Positions 34,870-43,320 are shown, counted from the first letter of the stretch. The stretch is 64,000 nt of DNA from PALSA-505 sp963699015 (GCA_963699015.1 CAVOSX010000002.1:620001-684000); one strand, 5' to 3'. Notes: a model not told the origin generated them from the sequence alone. Made by a program: numbers and translations.

Positions 34870-35586
34870 ATGCCCACTCTCCGAACGGTGCCCGCAAGCA
34901 GATCCCGGGCCGATGACTCATCCAGGCACCGGATTCTCCTCATTGAGGATGAGCCGGCAATCAGCTTGCTAATTGCCCGGGCGCTGTCGGCGGCCGGGTA
35001 TGCCACGGACAGCGTCGAGACCGGTATGGACGGCCTGAAGTACGCGTCCTCGGGTGATTACGATCTTGTCCTCCTTGACCTGGTCATGCCGGACCTAGAC
35101 GGCCGCGTGGTCCTGCAGCGGCTGATTGCCGCGCACCCAGATCAGGGGGTGATCGTGCTGTCCTGCCTCGCGGACGTGACCGCCAAGGTCGAATGCCTGG
35201 ACCTCGGGGCACGGGACTATCTCACCAAGCCGTTCGCGCCGGATGAGCTGATTGCCCGGGTCCGGGTTCAGCTCAGGAGTAACAGCCGCGGGCGCACCGA
35301 GGCGATCACGAACGGTGATCTCACCCTGGACCTCTGGCGGCTGCAGGCGGACAACGGGCATGGCCGCATTCCGCTGACCCGGCTGGAGTTCCTGCTGCTC
35401 AGGGAGCTCATGGAGCACGCAGGAGAGTCGGTGCCCAAGGGCCAGCTGCTGTCATCGGTGTGGGGGTACGACTTCGACCCCGGCTCGAATGTGGTCAACG
35501 TGTGCGTCTGGCGGCTGCGGACCAAGCTCGGCTTCGAACTCATTGAGACCGTGCGCGGTGAGGGCTACCGGCTGGCCTCTGGCTAG
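34870..35586 (+). CDS. Orphan OmpR-family response regulator
   Basis: A 238-aa response regulator. The receiver has IEDEP, phosphoacceptor Asp70 in LVLLDLVMPDLDG, LSCLAD in the switch region and LTKPF. The winged helix ends SNVVNVCVWRLRTKLGFELIETVRGEGYRL. The N-terminal 20 residues before the receiver are extra and basic; a start inside them is possible, as no good ribosome-binding site precedes ATG 34870. No kinase gene is adjacent, so the partner is encoded elsewhere. Confidence 0.92.
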   Translation: MPTLRTVPASRSRADDSSRHRILLIEDEPAISLLIARALSAAGYATDSVETGMDGLKYASSGDYDLVLLDLVMPDLDGRVVLQRLIAAHPDQGVIVLSCLADVTAKVECLDLGARDYLTKPFAPDELIARVRVQLRSNSRGRTEAITNGDLTLDLWRLQADNGHGRIPLTRLEFLLLRELMEHAGESVPKGQLLSSVWGYDFDPGSNVVNVCVWRLRTKLGFELIETVRGEGYRLASG

Positions 35587-35654
35587 CCCGCTGCCGCGGC
35601 AGGCCACGATCACCCGCCGCGGCTTGGGACAGACTCCGCGGTCGAGATATCCCC

Positions 35655-35720
35655 GCGGGGACACCCCCGGGGGGCACGCCGGGGACACTGCCGGGGGACA
35701 CTCCCGGGGGACATCCGCAG
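35655..35720. repeat. GGGGACA short tandem repeat
   Basis: Five imperfect copies of a 14-15-bp unit of type CCGGGGGACACTC lie between the response regulator stop and the DUF222 gene stop. The whole 158-base gap is very G-rich on the plus strand, with no coding potential. It may act as a two-way terminator or be a remnant of a deletion endpoint. Confidence 0.7.
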
Positions 35721-35744
35721 GTCCCGCGGGCCCCGCACCCGGGG

Positions 35745-37205
35745 CTATGGCGATTGGCCGCGGGCGATGCGTTCGGTGGTCAGGGTGATGGTCCAGCCCT
35801 CGGCGGGGTGGCCGCGGGCGGGCCTGACGCGTGGGGCATAGCCGTAGCCGATGGCGCGGCCGTGCGGGTCGGTGATGATCAGGTGCCAGCCGGCGGCGGG
35901 GTGGCCGGCCGCGGCGCGGGCCAAAGACCGGCCGGTATCCGGGTCGATCGGCCCGTAGCCGGCCGCTTCGCCGGGCGCATCCGACAGCCCGAGCAGCGTG
36001 GCCAGCGGCAGGGTCAAGAACACCTGCCCGGCCAGCGGCGGCAACGTGCGCCCGGATGCGGGCTGGCGGAGGCCGGGCGGGGCATGCTGGCCGTCTCGGC
36101 TGACCTGGTCACCCAGGCCGCTGCAAATATCGCCGGGCAGCAGGCCGGCGGGCGGGGCATCGACAGGCTGGCCGAGCAGCAGGGCGAGGTAGGCGCGGGC
36201 GCGCAGCAGGTCGATGCCGGCAACCGGGCGCGATTCTGCCTGGTCGGGACCGGCCTGCTTCCAGGCAGCGGCGATCTGCTTCTTCCACGATCGGGCGATC
36301 TGGCCCAGCCGCTGATCGGCGGCCAGCGTCTCGGCCGACGGCAAATCTCGCCCGGCCAGGCTGGCGGTGCCGGTCGGGTCGGTCCAGCACTCCACCCTGG
36401 CGTCCTTGAGCCGCTCCTCCCGGTCACTGCGGGCCGCATCGGGGCCGGCGGCCAGCACCGCCCTGGCCACCGCGGCCCGCAGCTGGCCGGTGGTCATGCC
36501 GGGCGCGTCCGGCAACACGGCGGCCTCCACCGCGGCCGCGTGCTCCTCGGTAAGCCCGGCGATGCCATCGATGATCACTCGCGCCCTGGGCAGGTCGATC
36601 TGCCCCGCCGCCAGCATGGCCGCGGTGCGTGGCCGGGAGGCCAGCGCCAGCGCCAGGTCCAGCTCCGCCCCGGCCGAACGCCGGGTCAGGGTCAGCGCGA
36701 GGGCGACCTCGTCGGCGGTGAACTCGCTCAGGCTCGCGGGGAACTCGCCGGGCGGCACTGGCGGGGTCCGGCCTGCGGGGCGGCGGCGGGCCAGCTCGGC
36801 GACCGCGGCCAGCTCCCGGGCCTGCGCCCGCGAGGCCTGCCGCCGCCAGGCCCGCAGCACCCCGATCAGCTCGTCGTCGGTCAGCCCGGCCAGCCGTGCG
36901 TGCGCGTCCTCGGCGAACCCGGCCAGCGCCACCCCCGGCGCCAGCCCGTCCAGCACACCGCCCTCAGCGAACCCCGCCCGGCCGCCCAGCTCGTCATCGG
37001 CCCCGGCCGGAGCGGCGGCCAGCAACTCCTCCAGCTCCGCGGCATCCAGCCCGGCCAGCTCGGCCGGGCGGTCACAGTCCGACTCCGTGATCACCCACGC
37101 GTCGTCCCCGGACGGGATGTCGTCCTCGCTCAGCGACGCCACCGCGGCGGCCAGGATCTCCTCCTGGTCATCCGGCCGCGGCCCCGCTGCGGGCACGATA
37201 TCCAT
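35745..37205 (-). CDS. DUF222/13E12-family protein lacking the HNH nuclease domain
   Basis: A 486-aa protein with the DUF222 domain: ELIGVLRAWRRQASRAQARELAAVAELARR, FTADEVALALTLTRRSAGAELDLALAL, AMLAAGQIDLPRARVIIDGIAGLTEEHA. A second conserved block (DPDTGRSLARAAAGHPAAGWHLIITDPHGRAIGYG) normally leads into a C-terminal HNH endonuclease; here the chain stops at ERIARGQ-SP, before any HNH Cys/His residues. Downstream DNA is repeat-rich and encodes no HNH. Either the gene was truncated by deletion or this is an HNH-free variant. ATG 37205 has AGGA five bases upstream; ATG 37310 is an in-frame alternative. These proteins are multicopy in actinomycetes. Confidence 0.8.
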   Translation of the reverse strand: MDIVPAAGPRPDDQEEILAAAVASLSEDDIPSGDDAWVITESDCDRPAELAGLDAAELEELLAAAPAGADDELGGRAGFAEGGVLDGLAPGVALAGFAEDAHARLAGLTDDELIGVLRAWRRQASRAQARELAAVAELARRRPAGRTPPVPPGEFPASLSEFTADEVALALTLTRRSAGAELDLALALASRPRTAAMLAAGQIDLPRARVIIDGIAGLTEEHAAAVEAAVLPDAPGMTTGQLRAAVARAVLAAGPDAARSDREERLKDARVECWTDPTGTASLAGRDLPSAETLAADQRLGQIARSWKKQIAAAWKQAGPDQAESRPVAGIDLLRARAYLALLLGQPVDAPPAGLLPGDICSGLGDQVSRDGQHAPPGLRQPASGRTLPPLAGQVFLTLPLATLLGLSDAPGEAAGYGPIDPDTGRSLARAAAGHPAAGWHLIITDPHGRAIGYGYAPRVRPARGHPAEGWTITLTTERIARGQSP

Positions 37206-37225
37206 CTCCGTCCTGGCTGCACCCA

Positions 37226-37242
37226 AGTGTTCTTCGAACACT
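37226..37242. promoter_or_regulatory. Inverted repeat before the DUF222 gene
   Basis: AGTGTTC (37226-37232), TTC, GAACACT (37236-37242), a perfect 7-bp inverted repeat 20 bases upstream of the preferred DUF222 ATG. The half-site order GTTC...GAAC is opposite to the GAAC...GTTC order of an actinobacterial LexA box. If translation begins at 37310, the repeat would be inside the gene. Confidence 0.45.
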
Positions 37243-37530
37243 CTATCGTCTGGGTACGACAAGGCGGCGAAACGACACGCCGGGGGCCTGACTCGCGGCA
37301 GCCGCATCAACTCCTACGACGCCTGTGATCAGGCGCAATGACACAGTGATCCCGAATCAACACGGTGACTCCGAATCGCGGGATCCTCGCGACAGCCAAG
37401 GGGGATGAAACGGTGCCGGCAGCCCGAACCGCAGGAGTCTCTGGCAGGCGGCCGTCAGCTCGGCACCGGCAGTTCCGGCGGCAAGCCTGAGCCGCGCCTC
37501 CGTCAGGATCCCGGGGAAGCTCCGGTCAGA
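37243..37530. other. Intergenic region with no recognised gene
   Basis: Between the DUF222 gene and the stop of the next leftward gene. Apart from a possible N-terminal extension of the DUF222 gene (to 37310), I see no ORF, RNA gene or strong repeat. TGATCCCGAATC and TGACTCCGAATCGC near 37349 and 37363 are a weak direct repeat. Confidence 0.35.
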
Positions 37531-37989
37531 TCAGGTACGCCGGCGGCGGGAGCCGCCGACCGTGCCGGCCAGGCCGGTTAGCGCGTAGGTGCCGGCACCG
37601 TGCCACACCGCGCTGAACAGGCCGTCGAACACCCCGCCACCGAGAACTACGGACAGGACGAAGGCGATCGCGGCGACGGCGATGCCTGGCACCAGCGCGA
37701 ACCGCCACGGGTTGGTGCGGGCCCAGCGGAGCGCCCGGCCGGAGCGCGAACTCAGCAGCGCACCGGCAGCGGCGACGACGAAAAATGCCACGGCCCCCAG
37801 TGACACCGAACCGCTGAGCGCGTGCAGCCCGATGCTGCCGCCGATCAGGTGCAGCCCGAGGTCGCCGAGCGCGACGACGCCGCCGGTCACGGTGGCAGCG
37901 GTCCAGGGGGCGCTGGACATCGCGGCGCTGGACACCGCTACCTCTTCCCGCTTGGACAGGCCCGGCTCGGTGTGTGTAGGTACGGGCAT
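37531..37989 (-). CDS. Three-TM membrane protein of unknown function
   Basis: A 152-aa protein. After a polar N-terminus of about 25 aa it has four hydrophobic stretches, three clearly membrane-spanning: GGVVALGDLGLHLIGGSIGLHAL (amphipathic), VSLGAVAFFVVAAAGALL, FALVPGIAVAAIAFVLSVVLGG, and a C-terminal FSAVWHGAGTYALTGLAGTVG. It ends in RRRR-T. No family is recognised. AGGGAG precedes the ATG at 37989. It stands alone; the upstream AT-rich patch TATATCGTGAATATA (38068-38085) is a likely promoter. Confidence 0.6.
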   Translation of the reverse strand: MPVPTHTEPGLSKREEVAVSSAAMSSAPWTAATVTGGVVALGDLGLHLIGGSIGLHALSGSVSLGAVAFFVVAAAGALLSSRSGRALRWARTNPWRFALVPGIAVAAIAFVLSVVLGGGVFDGLFSAVWHGAGTYALTGLAGTVGGSRRRRT

Positions 37990-38306
37990 TACTACTCCCT
38001 GTCAGAATCTTGGTGGCATGCGCATCGGGTTGTCTCCCGACGGCTCGCCGTCCAACTCCAGCACTCACGTTATATCGTGAATATACCCCAGGCAACGGAG
38101 CCGTGAGAGTAGGGATAACCCCCGGATTTCCCTGGGTCGTGCTGGCTCGCGGCGGGGTGACCTAAGTCACCTTGGGCAATCCTCAGGGGGCGTTCAGGGT
38201 AAGTCCAGCCAGGTGGGCTACCCAAGAGAGAGACCGGGTCCGGCACGGCGATCTGGCCTGAGGAGTGAGCGGATCTGAACGGGAATTACGCTAGTTCCGG
38301 GCAAGG
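37990..38306. other. Divergent intergenic region with promoter elements
   Basis: About 317 bases between the leftward membrane-protein gene and the HtrA-like gene. It contains an AT-rich patch near 38065-38085 suited to a leftward -10 element and the CRP-like palindrome described separately. No ORF is seen. Confidence 0.4.
38156..38171. promoter_or_regulatory. CRP/GlxR-type palindrome upstream of the HtrA-like gene
   Basis: GGTGACCTAAGTCACC is an inverted repeat and includes GTGA-N2-TA-N2-TCAC, the core of the CRP/FNR-family (actinobacterial Crp/GlxR) consensus TGTGANNTANNTCACA, with only the two outermost bases differing. It lies 136 bases before the HtrA-like start. Identity of the bound regulator is inferred from the motif only. 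Confidence 0.55.
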
Positions 38307-40493
38307 GTGATGGAGATGGACGAAGAGCGCAGCGGCAGCGAGCAGCAGCCACCGGAGTACCACAGCGCCTGGCCAGCGTCCCGCGACGGATCCGACGACT
38401 ACGTCGCATCGTCAGACGGTGATGTTGACCAGGCGCGCAGCGACGTTGCGTCTGCGGCTCCCGGCGAACGCGCCACCCAGCCCGGGGACACGGACCCCCT
38501 CCTCGCCGGGCAGGCAAACAGCTCCGAGGCCGGGGCGGACCAGCCTGCTGGTGGCGCGGATCAGCCTGCCGCGGGCGGTACGGACCAGCCCGCGGGTCGC
38601 ACGGACCAGCCCGCGGGCGGTACCGACCAGCCCGCGGGTGGTACGGGCCAGCCGGCTGGCGGTGCGGACCAGCCCGCGGCGGGTGCCGGCCAGCCTGCGG
38701 CCGGTGGCTACGAGCACCCGACCATGATCTACGCGCCTCCTGGCTCTTACCCGGCTGGCTCGGGCGAGCCTGGCGCTCAGGGCGGGTACGAGCCCGGCGG
38801 GAGCGGCTACCAGGCCAGCGGTTACGGGCCCGGCTACAGCGGCGGCGCCGGAGCGGGGGCCGGTTACGGCAGCGACCCCGGTTACGGCAGCGACCCCGGC
38901 TACGGCAGCGACCCCGGCTACGGCAGCGATCCCCGCTACGGCAGCGGGCCCGGCTACGGCGGCGACCCCCGCTACGGCGGCGGATCGGCCTACGGCGGCG
39001 ACCCCGGCTACGGCGGCGGGCGCGAGTACTACCAGGGTGGCTACGGGCCCGGCGGGTACGGCCCTGGCGGGTACGGACCCGGCGGCACTTACTCGCCGGG
39101 CGGCACCGGGTACGGGACGCCCGGGGGGTACGGCTCAGACGACATCATCGGTTACGGCGATCGCCCGCCCAGGCGCGGGACCAAGATTCTGACCTACGTG
39201 GTGGTCGCGGCGCTGGCGGCCGGCGTCGGGGCGGGGACGGTGCTTGCACTCAACCACGGCTCGAACAACTCCTCCCCGAGCGTCGCCCAGCCCGGCGGCG
39301 GCGGTTTCGGCGGGTCCGGCGGCGGATTCGGCGGGGTCGGCGGCGGTCAGGCGGCGGGCGGTAGCACCAGCATTAACGGGAAGGCCGCGGCCGCCGCCCA
39401 GAAGGTGAGCCCCGGGATCGTCGACATCATCTCTTCGCCCAAGTATCAGAGCGGCACGCTCGAAGGCACCGGCATGATTTTGAGCAGCACGGGGCTGGTG
39501 CTGACGAACAACCATGTCGTGGAGGGAACCTCGAGCTGGAAGGTGAAGATCCCCGGCACCGGCCAGGTCTTCAAGAGCGTCACGGTGCTCGGCACTGACG
39601 CGACCGACGATGTCGCGCTGCTGCAGCTGAACGGCGCCACCGGCCTGCACCCGGTCCCGCGCGGCAATTCGAGTCTGGTCCGCAAGGGCGACACGGTCGT
39701 GGCCCTCGGCAACGCGGAAGGCCGTGACGGCAAGCCGACCGTGGTCGCGGGCAGCGTCACCGCCACGGACCAGTCGATCAGGGCCACCGACGAGGGCGCG
39801 GGAACCACCGAGAACCTGCACGGGATGCTGGAAACCAACGCGCCGATCGTCTCCGGTGACTCCGGCGGGGCGCTAGCCAACCTGCAAGGCCAGGTCATCG
39901 GGATGAACACCGCCGCGAACAGCTCCGGTGCGCCGAGCACCGGCGGCGGCCCCGCCGGGACGAGCATGGGGTTCGCGATTCCCCTCAACACGGCGGTGTC
40001 GATCGCCATGCTGATCGACCACAGAGCCCAGAACGGCAAGATTCAGATCGGGCTGCCCGCGTTCCTGGGCGTGACGGTGGCCAGCGCCAAGTCGGGACCG
40101 AGTACGACCACCGACCCGAAGCAGCAGCAGCGGCAGCTGCGCGGCGCCGGGCAGCAGAACGGATTCGGCGGCTTCGGCGGCGCCCCGTCCGGCGGCAGCA
40201 GCTCCGGCTGCATGAACCTCAACGCTCAGGCCTCGGTGCCGACGCGCATCGCGCCGGTCAGCTCGGGCACGCTGGTCAGCGGGGTACTGTGCGGCACGCC
40301 GGTCGATGCGGCAGGCATGACCGCCGGGGCCGTCATCACCAGCATCAACGGCCAGTCGATCGGCTCGCCCGCCTCGCTGACGCAGAACCTGACCCAGTAC
40401 CACCCCGGTACCACAGTCTCGGTCCAGTGGGTCTCTCCGAACGGCCAGCACCACACCTCATCGCTGAAGCTGGCGGCGGGCCCGGCCAAGTAG
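38307..40493 (+). CDS. HtrA/DegP-like membrane-anchored serine protease with PDZ domain and repeat arrays
   Basis: A 728-aa protein. Residues 1-70 are acidic; about 77-134 are ADQPAGG-type heptads; about 150-290 are Gly/Tyr-rich arrays (YGSDPG, GYGPG). One TM segment (residues about 296-316, TYVVVAALAAGVGAGTVLAL) places the protease outside. The trypsin-like domain has the catalytic triad His403 (TNNHVVEG), Asp435 (TDDVALLQL) and Ser519 (SGDSGGAL). A PDZ domain follows (about 620-725, SGVLCGTPVDAAGMTAGAVITSINGQSIGSPASL). It likely degrades misfolded envelope proteins. The start may be GTG 38307, ATG 38310 or ATG 38316; the last is best spaced from AAGGG. Confidence 0.9.
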   Translation: MMEMDEERSGSEQQPPEYHSAWPASRDGSDDYVASSDGDVDQARSDVASAAPGERATQPGDTDPLLAGQANSSEAGADQPAGGADQPAAGGTDQPAGRTDQPAGGTDQPAGGTGQPAGGADQPAAGAGQPAAGGYEHPTMIYAPPGSYPAGSGEPGAQGGYEPGGSGYQASGYGPGYSGGAGAGAGYGSDPGYGSDPGYGSDPGYGSDPRYGSGPGYGGDPRYGGGSAYGGDPGYGGGREYYQGGYGPGGYGPGGYGPGGTYSPGGTGYGTPGGYGSDDIIGYGDRPPRRGTKILTYVVVAALAAGVGAGTVLALNHGSNNSSPSVAQPGGGGFGGSGGGFGGVGGGQAAGGSTSINGKAAAAAQKVSPGIVDIISSPKYQSGTLEGTGMILSSTGLVLTNNHVVEGTSSWKVKIPGTGQVFKSVTVLGTDATDDVALLQLNGATGLHPVPRGNSSLVRKGDTVVALGNAEGRDGKPTVVAGSVTATDQSIRATDEGAGTTENLHGMLETNAPIVSGDSGGALANLQGQVIGMNTAANSSGAPSTGGGPAGTSMGFAIPLNTAVSIAMLIDHRAQNGKIQIGLPAFLGVTVASAKSGPSTTTDPKQQQRQLRGAGQQNGFGGFGGAPSGGSSSGCMNLNAQASVPTRIAPVSSGTLVSGVLCGTPVDAAGMTAGAVITSINGQSIGSPASLTQNLTQYHPGTTVSVQWVSPNGQHHTSSLKLAAGPAK
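38535..38708 (+). repeat. 21-bp tandem array encoding ADQPAGG heptads
   Basis: About eight units of a 21-base repeat (some expanded to 24) encoding (A/T)(D/G)QPAGG in the cytoplasmic N-terminal region of the HtrA-like protein. Codon usage varies between units, so the array is not newly amplified. Confidence 0.85.
38864..39030 (+). repeat. 18-bp tandem array encoding YGSDPG hexads
   Basis: Nine or so units of 18 bases, TACGGCAGCGACCCCGGC and variants (YGSDPG, then YGGDPR, YGGGSA). The first four units are nearly identical at DNA level, which points to recent slippage expansion. Confidence 0.88.
39039..39086 (+). repeat. 15-bp tandem array encoding GYGPG
   Basis: Three units of about 15 bases (GGGTACGGCCCTGGC and variants) encoding GYGPG, just before the TM segment of the HtrA-like protein. 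Confidence 0.8.
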
Positions 40494-40519
40494 AGTAGGC
40501 GCCGCCAAACGAGCACAGT

Positions 40520-40563
40520 CGATCGGGGCGGGCCGGTGCGAGAGCCCCGGACCGCCCCGATCG
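40520..40563. terminator. Strong bidirectional hairpin between convergent genes
   Basis: Arms CGATCGGGGCGGGCCGG (40520-40536) and CCGGACCGCCCCGATCG (40547-40563) pair over 17 bp with one G-A mismatch and a 10-base loop. It lies between the convergent stops of the HtrA-like gene and dapE, and should terminate transcription from both sides. Confidence 0.85.
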
Positions 40564-40594
40564 GCCGTGCGGGGGGTGACTGGCGGGGCCGGAG

Positions 40595-41653
40595 CTAGCC
40601 CGCCAGCCAGGCCTGCAGCCTGGCCTCGCACTCGGCGATCTTGGGGATCTCGACGTACTCGCCGCGGGAGTGCGCCACCTCGGGCTCCCCTGGCCCGTAG
40701 TTGACCGCCGGGATGCCGAGCTCGGCGAAGCGCGCGACGTCGGTCCAGCCGAGCTTGGCCCGGGGCTCGCCGCCGACGGCAGCGACGAACGAGGCCGCAG
40801 CCGGCCGGCCGAGGCCGGGCCTGGCGCCCGGCGCCGCGTCGAGCACCGTGACCGGCCACCGGTCGAACAGCTCGCGCAGGTGGCCGGCCGCCTGCCCGGC
40901 GGTTCGGTCCGGCGCGAACCTGAAGTTCACCGTGACCACGCAGCGGTCCGGGATCACGTTGCCCGCGATCCCGCCGCTGATCGCAACGGCGTTCAGGCCC
41001 TCGCGGTAAGTGAGCCCGTCCACGTCGGGGGTGCGCGGCTGGTAGGCCCGCAGCACGTCCAGGATGCCGGCCGCCTCGTGGATCGCGTTCGTTCCAATCC
41101 AGGCCCTGGCGCTGTGCGCCCGCTCCCCCGCCGCGGTGACGTCGGCCCGCAGCGTGCCCTGGCAGCCGCCCTCGACCACGCCGCTGGTCGGCTCGAGCAG
41201 GACGGCGAAGTCCCCGGCCAGCAGCTCAGGCCGGTCCCGGCCGATCCTGGCCAGCCCGTTGCGCTCGGCCTCGACCTCCTCGCAGTCGTAGAACACGTAG
41301 GTCACGTCCATGACCGGGCTGGCCAGGGCCGCGGCCAGGCGCAGCTGGATGGCCACCCCGGACTTCATGTCCGCGGTTCCGCACCCGTACAGACGGAGCC
41401 GTTCGGTAAAGGAAGGAAGATTTCCGGCCACCGGGACGGTATCGATGTGCCCGGCCAGGACCACCCGCTGCGGCCGGCCCAGCGTGGTGCGCGCCACCAC
41501 GGCCGCGCCGTCGGTGTGCACGCTCAGGTGCGGCAGCGGGCGCAGCGCGGCCGCGATCTCGTCCGCCAGCCGCTGCTCCGAGCCGCTGACCGACTCGATG
41601 TCGGCCAGCGCCGCGGTCAGCGCCGCGCCGTCGGCGCAAAGGTCAAGCGCCAT
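40595..41653 (-). CDS. dapE: Succinyl-diaminopimelate desuccinylase
   Basis: DapE removes succinate from N-succinyl-L,L-diaminopimelate in lysine and peptidoglycan precursor synthesis. The 352-aa M20-family protein has the zinc-ligand motifs AGHIDTVPVAG (His and Asp), GCGTADMKSG (bridging Asp), DCEEVEAERNG (catalytic Glu pair), LEPTSG and the C-terminal HSRGEYV His. The dimerisation domain (AGERAHSARAWIGTNAIHEAAGIL) is of actinobacterial DapE type. Its ATG lies within the 3' end of the upstream membrane-protein gene (11-base overlap). The hairpin at 40520 ends the unit. Confidence 0.93.
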   Translation of the reverse strand: MALDLCADGAALTAALADIESVSGSEQRLADEIAAALRPLPHLSVHTDGAAVVARTTLGRPQRVVLAGHIDTVPVAGNLPSFTERLRLYGCGTADMKSGVAIQLRLAAALASPVMDVTYVFYDCEEVEAERNGLARIGRDRPELLAGDFAVLLEPTSGVVEGGCQGTLRADVTAAGERAHSARAWIGTNAIHEAAGILDVLRAYQPRTPDVDGLTYREGLNAVAISGGIAGNVIPDRCVVTVNFRFAPDRTAGQAAGHLRELFDRWPVTVLDAAPGARPGLGRPAAASFVAAVGGEPRAKLGWTDVARFAELGIPAVNYGPGEPEVAHSRGEYVEIPKIAECEARLQAWLAG

Positions 41654-42065
41654 CGGCGGCGGCCCCCGTGAGCAGCCACCCGGCGGCCGCGGCGCCGGCC
41701 ACGGCGGCCCCGCCCGCCGACGCGGCCACCAGCCACCGGCCGACGGGCGGCAACTCGTTCCAGGCGGCCACGGTGGCCAGCACGTCCGTGGCGTCGGCCA
41801 GCGCTCCGACGCCGATCCACAGCCCCGGGTGGCCCGCGGGCCGGGGCCCGGCCGGCGGCTGCCGGAGCGCCGCGAGCGCGCCCAGGCCGAGCGCGAGATC
41901 CCGCCCGCCCAGCGCCCGGCCGAGTACCCGGACCGCCGGGCCGCGATCGCGGCCCAGCCAGGGCCGGGTGACCAGGGTCGGCGCCGCGATCGCGACCACG
42001 CCGATCGCGGCGCGGGCGGCCGCGATCGCGGTGGCCCCGGCCCGTACCCTGTCTGAGGTCGTCAT
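41643..42065 (-). CDS. Small membrane protein upstream of dapE
   Basis: A 140-aa protein with about four hydrophobic segments: AAARAAIGVVAIAAPTLV, LGGRDLALGLGALAAL, LWIGVGALADATDVLATVAAW and VGRWLVAASAGGAAVAGAAAAGWLL. The GRDLALG...ADATDVL pattern occurs in a family of uncharacterised actinobacterial membrane proteins. The start at ATG 42065 is chosen because the sequence upstream reads as non-coding; no strong ribosome-binding site is seen. It overlaps dapE by 11 bases and is probably co-transcribed. Confidence 0.6.
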   Translation of the reverse strand: MTTSDRVRAGATAIAAARAAIGVVAIAAPTLVTRPWLGRDRGPAVRVLGRALGGRDLALGLGALAALRQPPAGPRPAGHPGLWIGVGALADATDVLATVAAWNELPPVGRWLVAASAGGAAVAGAAAAGWLLTGAAADGA

Positions 42066-42330
42066 CGCGCCACGGTACCGGGCCGCATTGCGGGCTACCG
42101 CGACCGGTCCGGGATCTGGCGCGGGAGCGCGAGCACGAGCAGCAGGGCCAGGACCACGAGCCCGACGTTGGCCAGCAGGGCGAGCTGCGCGCTGCCGCTG
42201 AACGCGGCGGCCACCGCGTCCGGCCCGGGCAGCACGTGCAGGCAGCAGCGGCCGGCTCGTCATGATTGGTCACAGGTTAGCCGCGAGCCTGATCAGGTGC
42301 GCCGGCCTGCAAGGCCGCCGGCCCGGTGAA

Positions 42331-43167
42331 TCAGCTTCCTTCGGCCAGGGTGGCCAGGCCAGGGACGTCGAACGGAAGCAGCTCGGTCCGCTTGGGCTGC
42401 AGGCCGTCCCCGGAGGAGGCCCCCCGGAGCCGGCGCTGGACCCAGGGCGCCGCGTACCTGCGCGCCCACCGGGCATCGACCTGCCGCGCGGCCAGCCAGC
42501 CGGCCGCGGCCAGCCGCGGCGCGGCGGCCAGCATCGGCAGCGGCTCGCGCCAGTCGGCGTCGGGCGGCACGCCGACCGCCTCGCAGGCTCGCAGCGCCAC
42601 CCGGCGGTGACCCTCGGCCGTCAGGTGCAGCCGGTCATCGCTCCAGGACCGCCGGTCGCACAGCACCGGCATGGACCACAGGTCCACCAGCGCGCACCCG
42701 TGACGGTCGGCGATCGCGCGCAGGTGCATGTTGTAGATCGCGACCCGGCCGCGGATCCAGCGCAGGATGGGGAAGGTACGCGGGTCGAACCCGGTGAACA
42801 TGAGCACCTCGCTGCCGGCCGCGCGCAGCTCAGCTACCGCTCCGTCGAAGACGTCCGCCAGCCGGTCGGGATCGGCGCCAGGCCGCAACAGGTCATTTCC
42901 GCCGGCCGCGATGCTGACCAGTTCGGGCGCCATCGCCGCCGCCACCGGCAGCTGCTCGCCGACCACCTCGCCGAGCAGCTTGCCGCGCAGGGCCAGGTTG
43001 GCATAGCGTAGCCCCGGATTGCGGGCGGCAAGGTGCTCGGCGAACCGGTCGGCCCAGCCGCGGTAGCCGCCGCCGCGACGGGCGTCGGCGAGGCCTTCGG
43101 TGAAGCTGTCGCCCAGGGCGATGAACGAGCCGATCGGAGCGGCCCCGGCTACTACCTCCATGGGCAT
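42331..43167 (-). CDS. SGNH/GDSL hydrolase
   Basis: A 278-aa SGNH-fold esterase/lipase-like protein. Block I is FIALGDSFTEGLADARRGGGYRGWADRF with the nucleophile Ser; block II Gly is in LALRGKLLGEV; block III is AAGGNDLLRPG; block V Asp-His is DDRLHLTAEGHRRVA. It lacks a signal peptide, so it is likely cytoplasmic. The ATG at 43167 and a second at 43161 are both possible. The natural substrate is not predictable (acyl esters of lipids or carbohydrates). It is divergent from the HAD phosphatase gene. Confidence 0.88.
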   Translation of the reverse strand: MPMEVVAGAAPIGSFIALGDSFTEGLADARRGGGYRGWADRFAEHLAARNPGLRYANLALRGKLLGEVVGEQLPVAAAMAPELVSIAAGGNDLLRPGADPDRLADVFDGAVAELRAAGSEVLMFTGFDPRTFPILRWIRGRVAIYNMHLRAIADRHGCALVDLWSMPVLCDRRSWSDDRLHLTAEGHRRVALRACEAVGVPPDADWREPLPMLAAAPRLAAAGWLAARQVDARWARRYAAPWVQRRLRGASSGDGLQPKRTELLPFDVPGLATLAEGS

Positions 43168-43320
43168 CTATTGTGTCAGCCCGCCAAGCCTTCTCCGCCT
43201 TGCGCCGCCGGTTCCGGTCCCGCGAAGCCCGGGCCGCCGGCCCGCCTGCTTCTATTTTTTTCCGAACGGCACACGGCCGATGCCAGCGGGCCGGCGTCAG
43301 CCGTCCGGGACAATGGCCTC

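Noticed and set aside
37226..37242. LexA/SOS box
   Set aside because: Half-sites are in the order GTTC...GAAC, the reverse of GAAC-N4-GTTC, and the spacing is three bases.
42095..42235. 46-codon minus-strand ORF with one hydrophobic helix upstream of the membrane protein before dapE
   Set aside because: It could be a transporter C-terminal remnant, but has no start signal and no recognisable motif.
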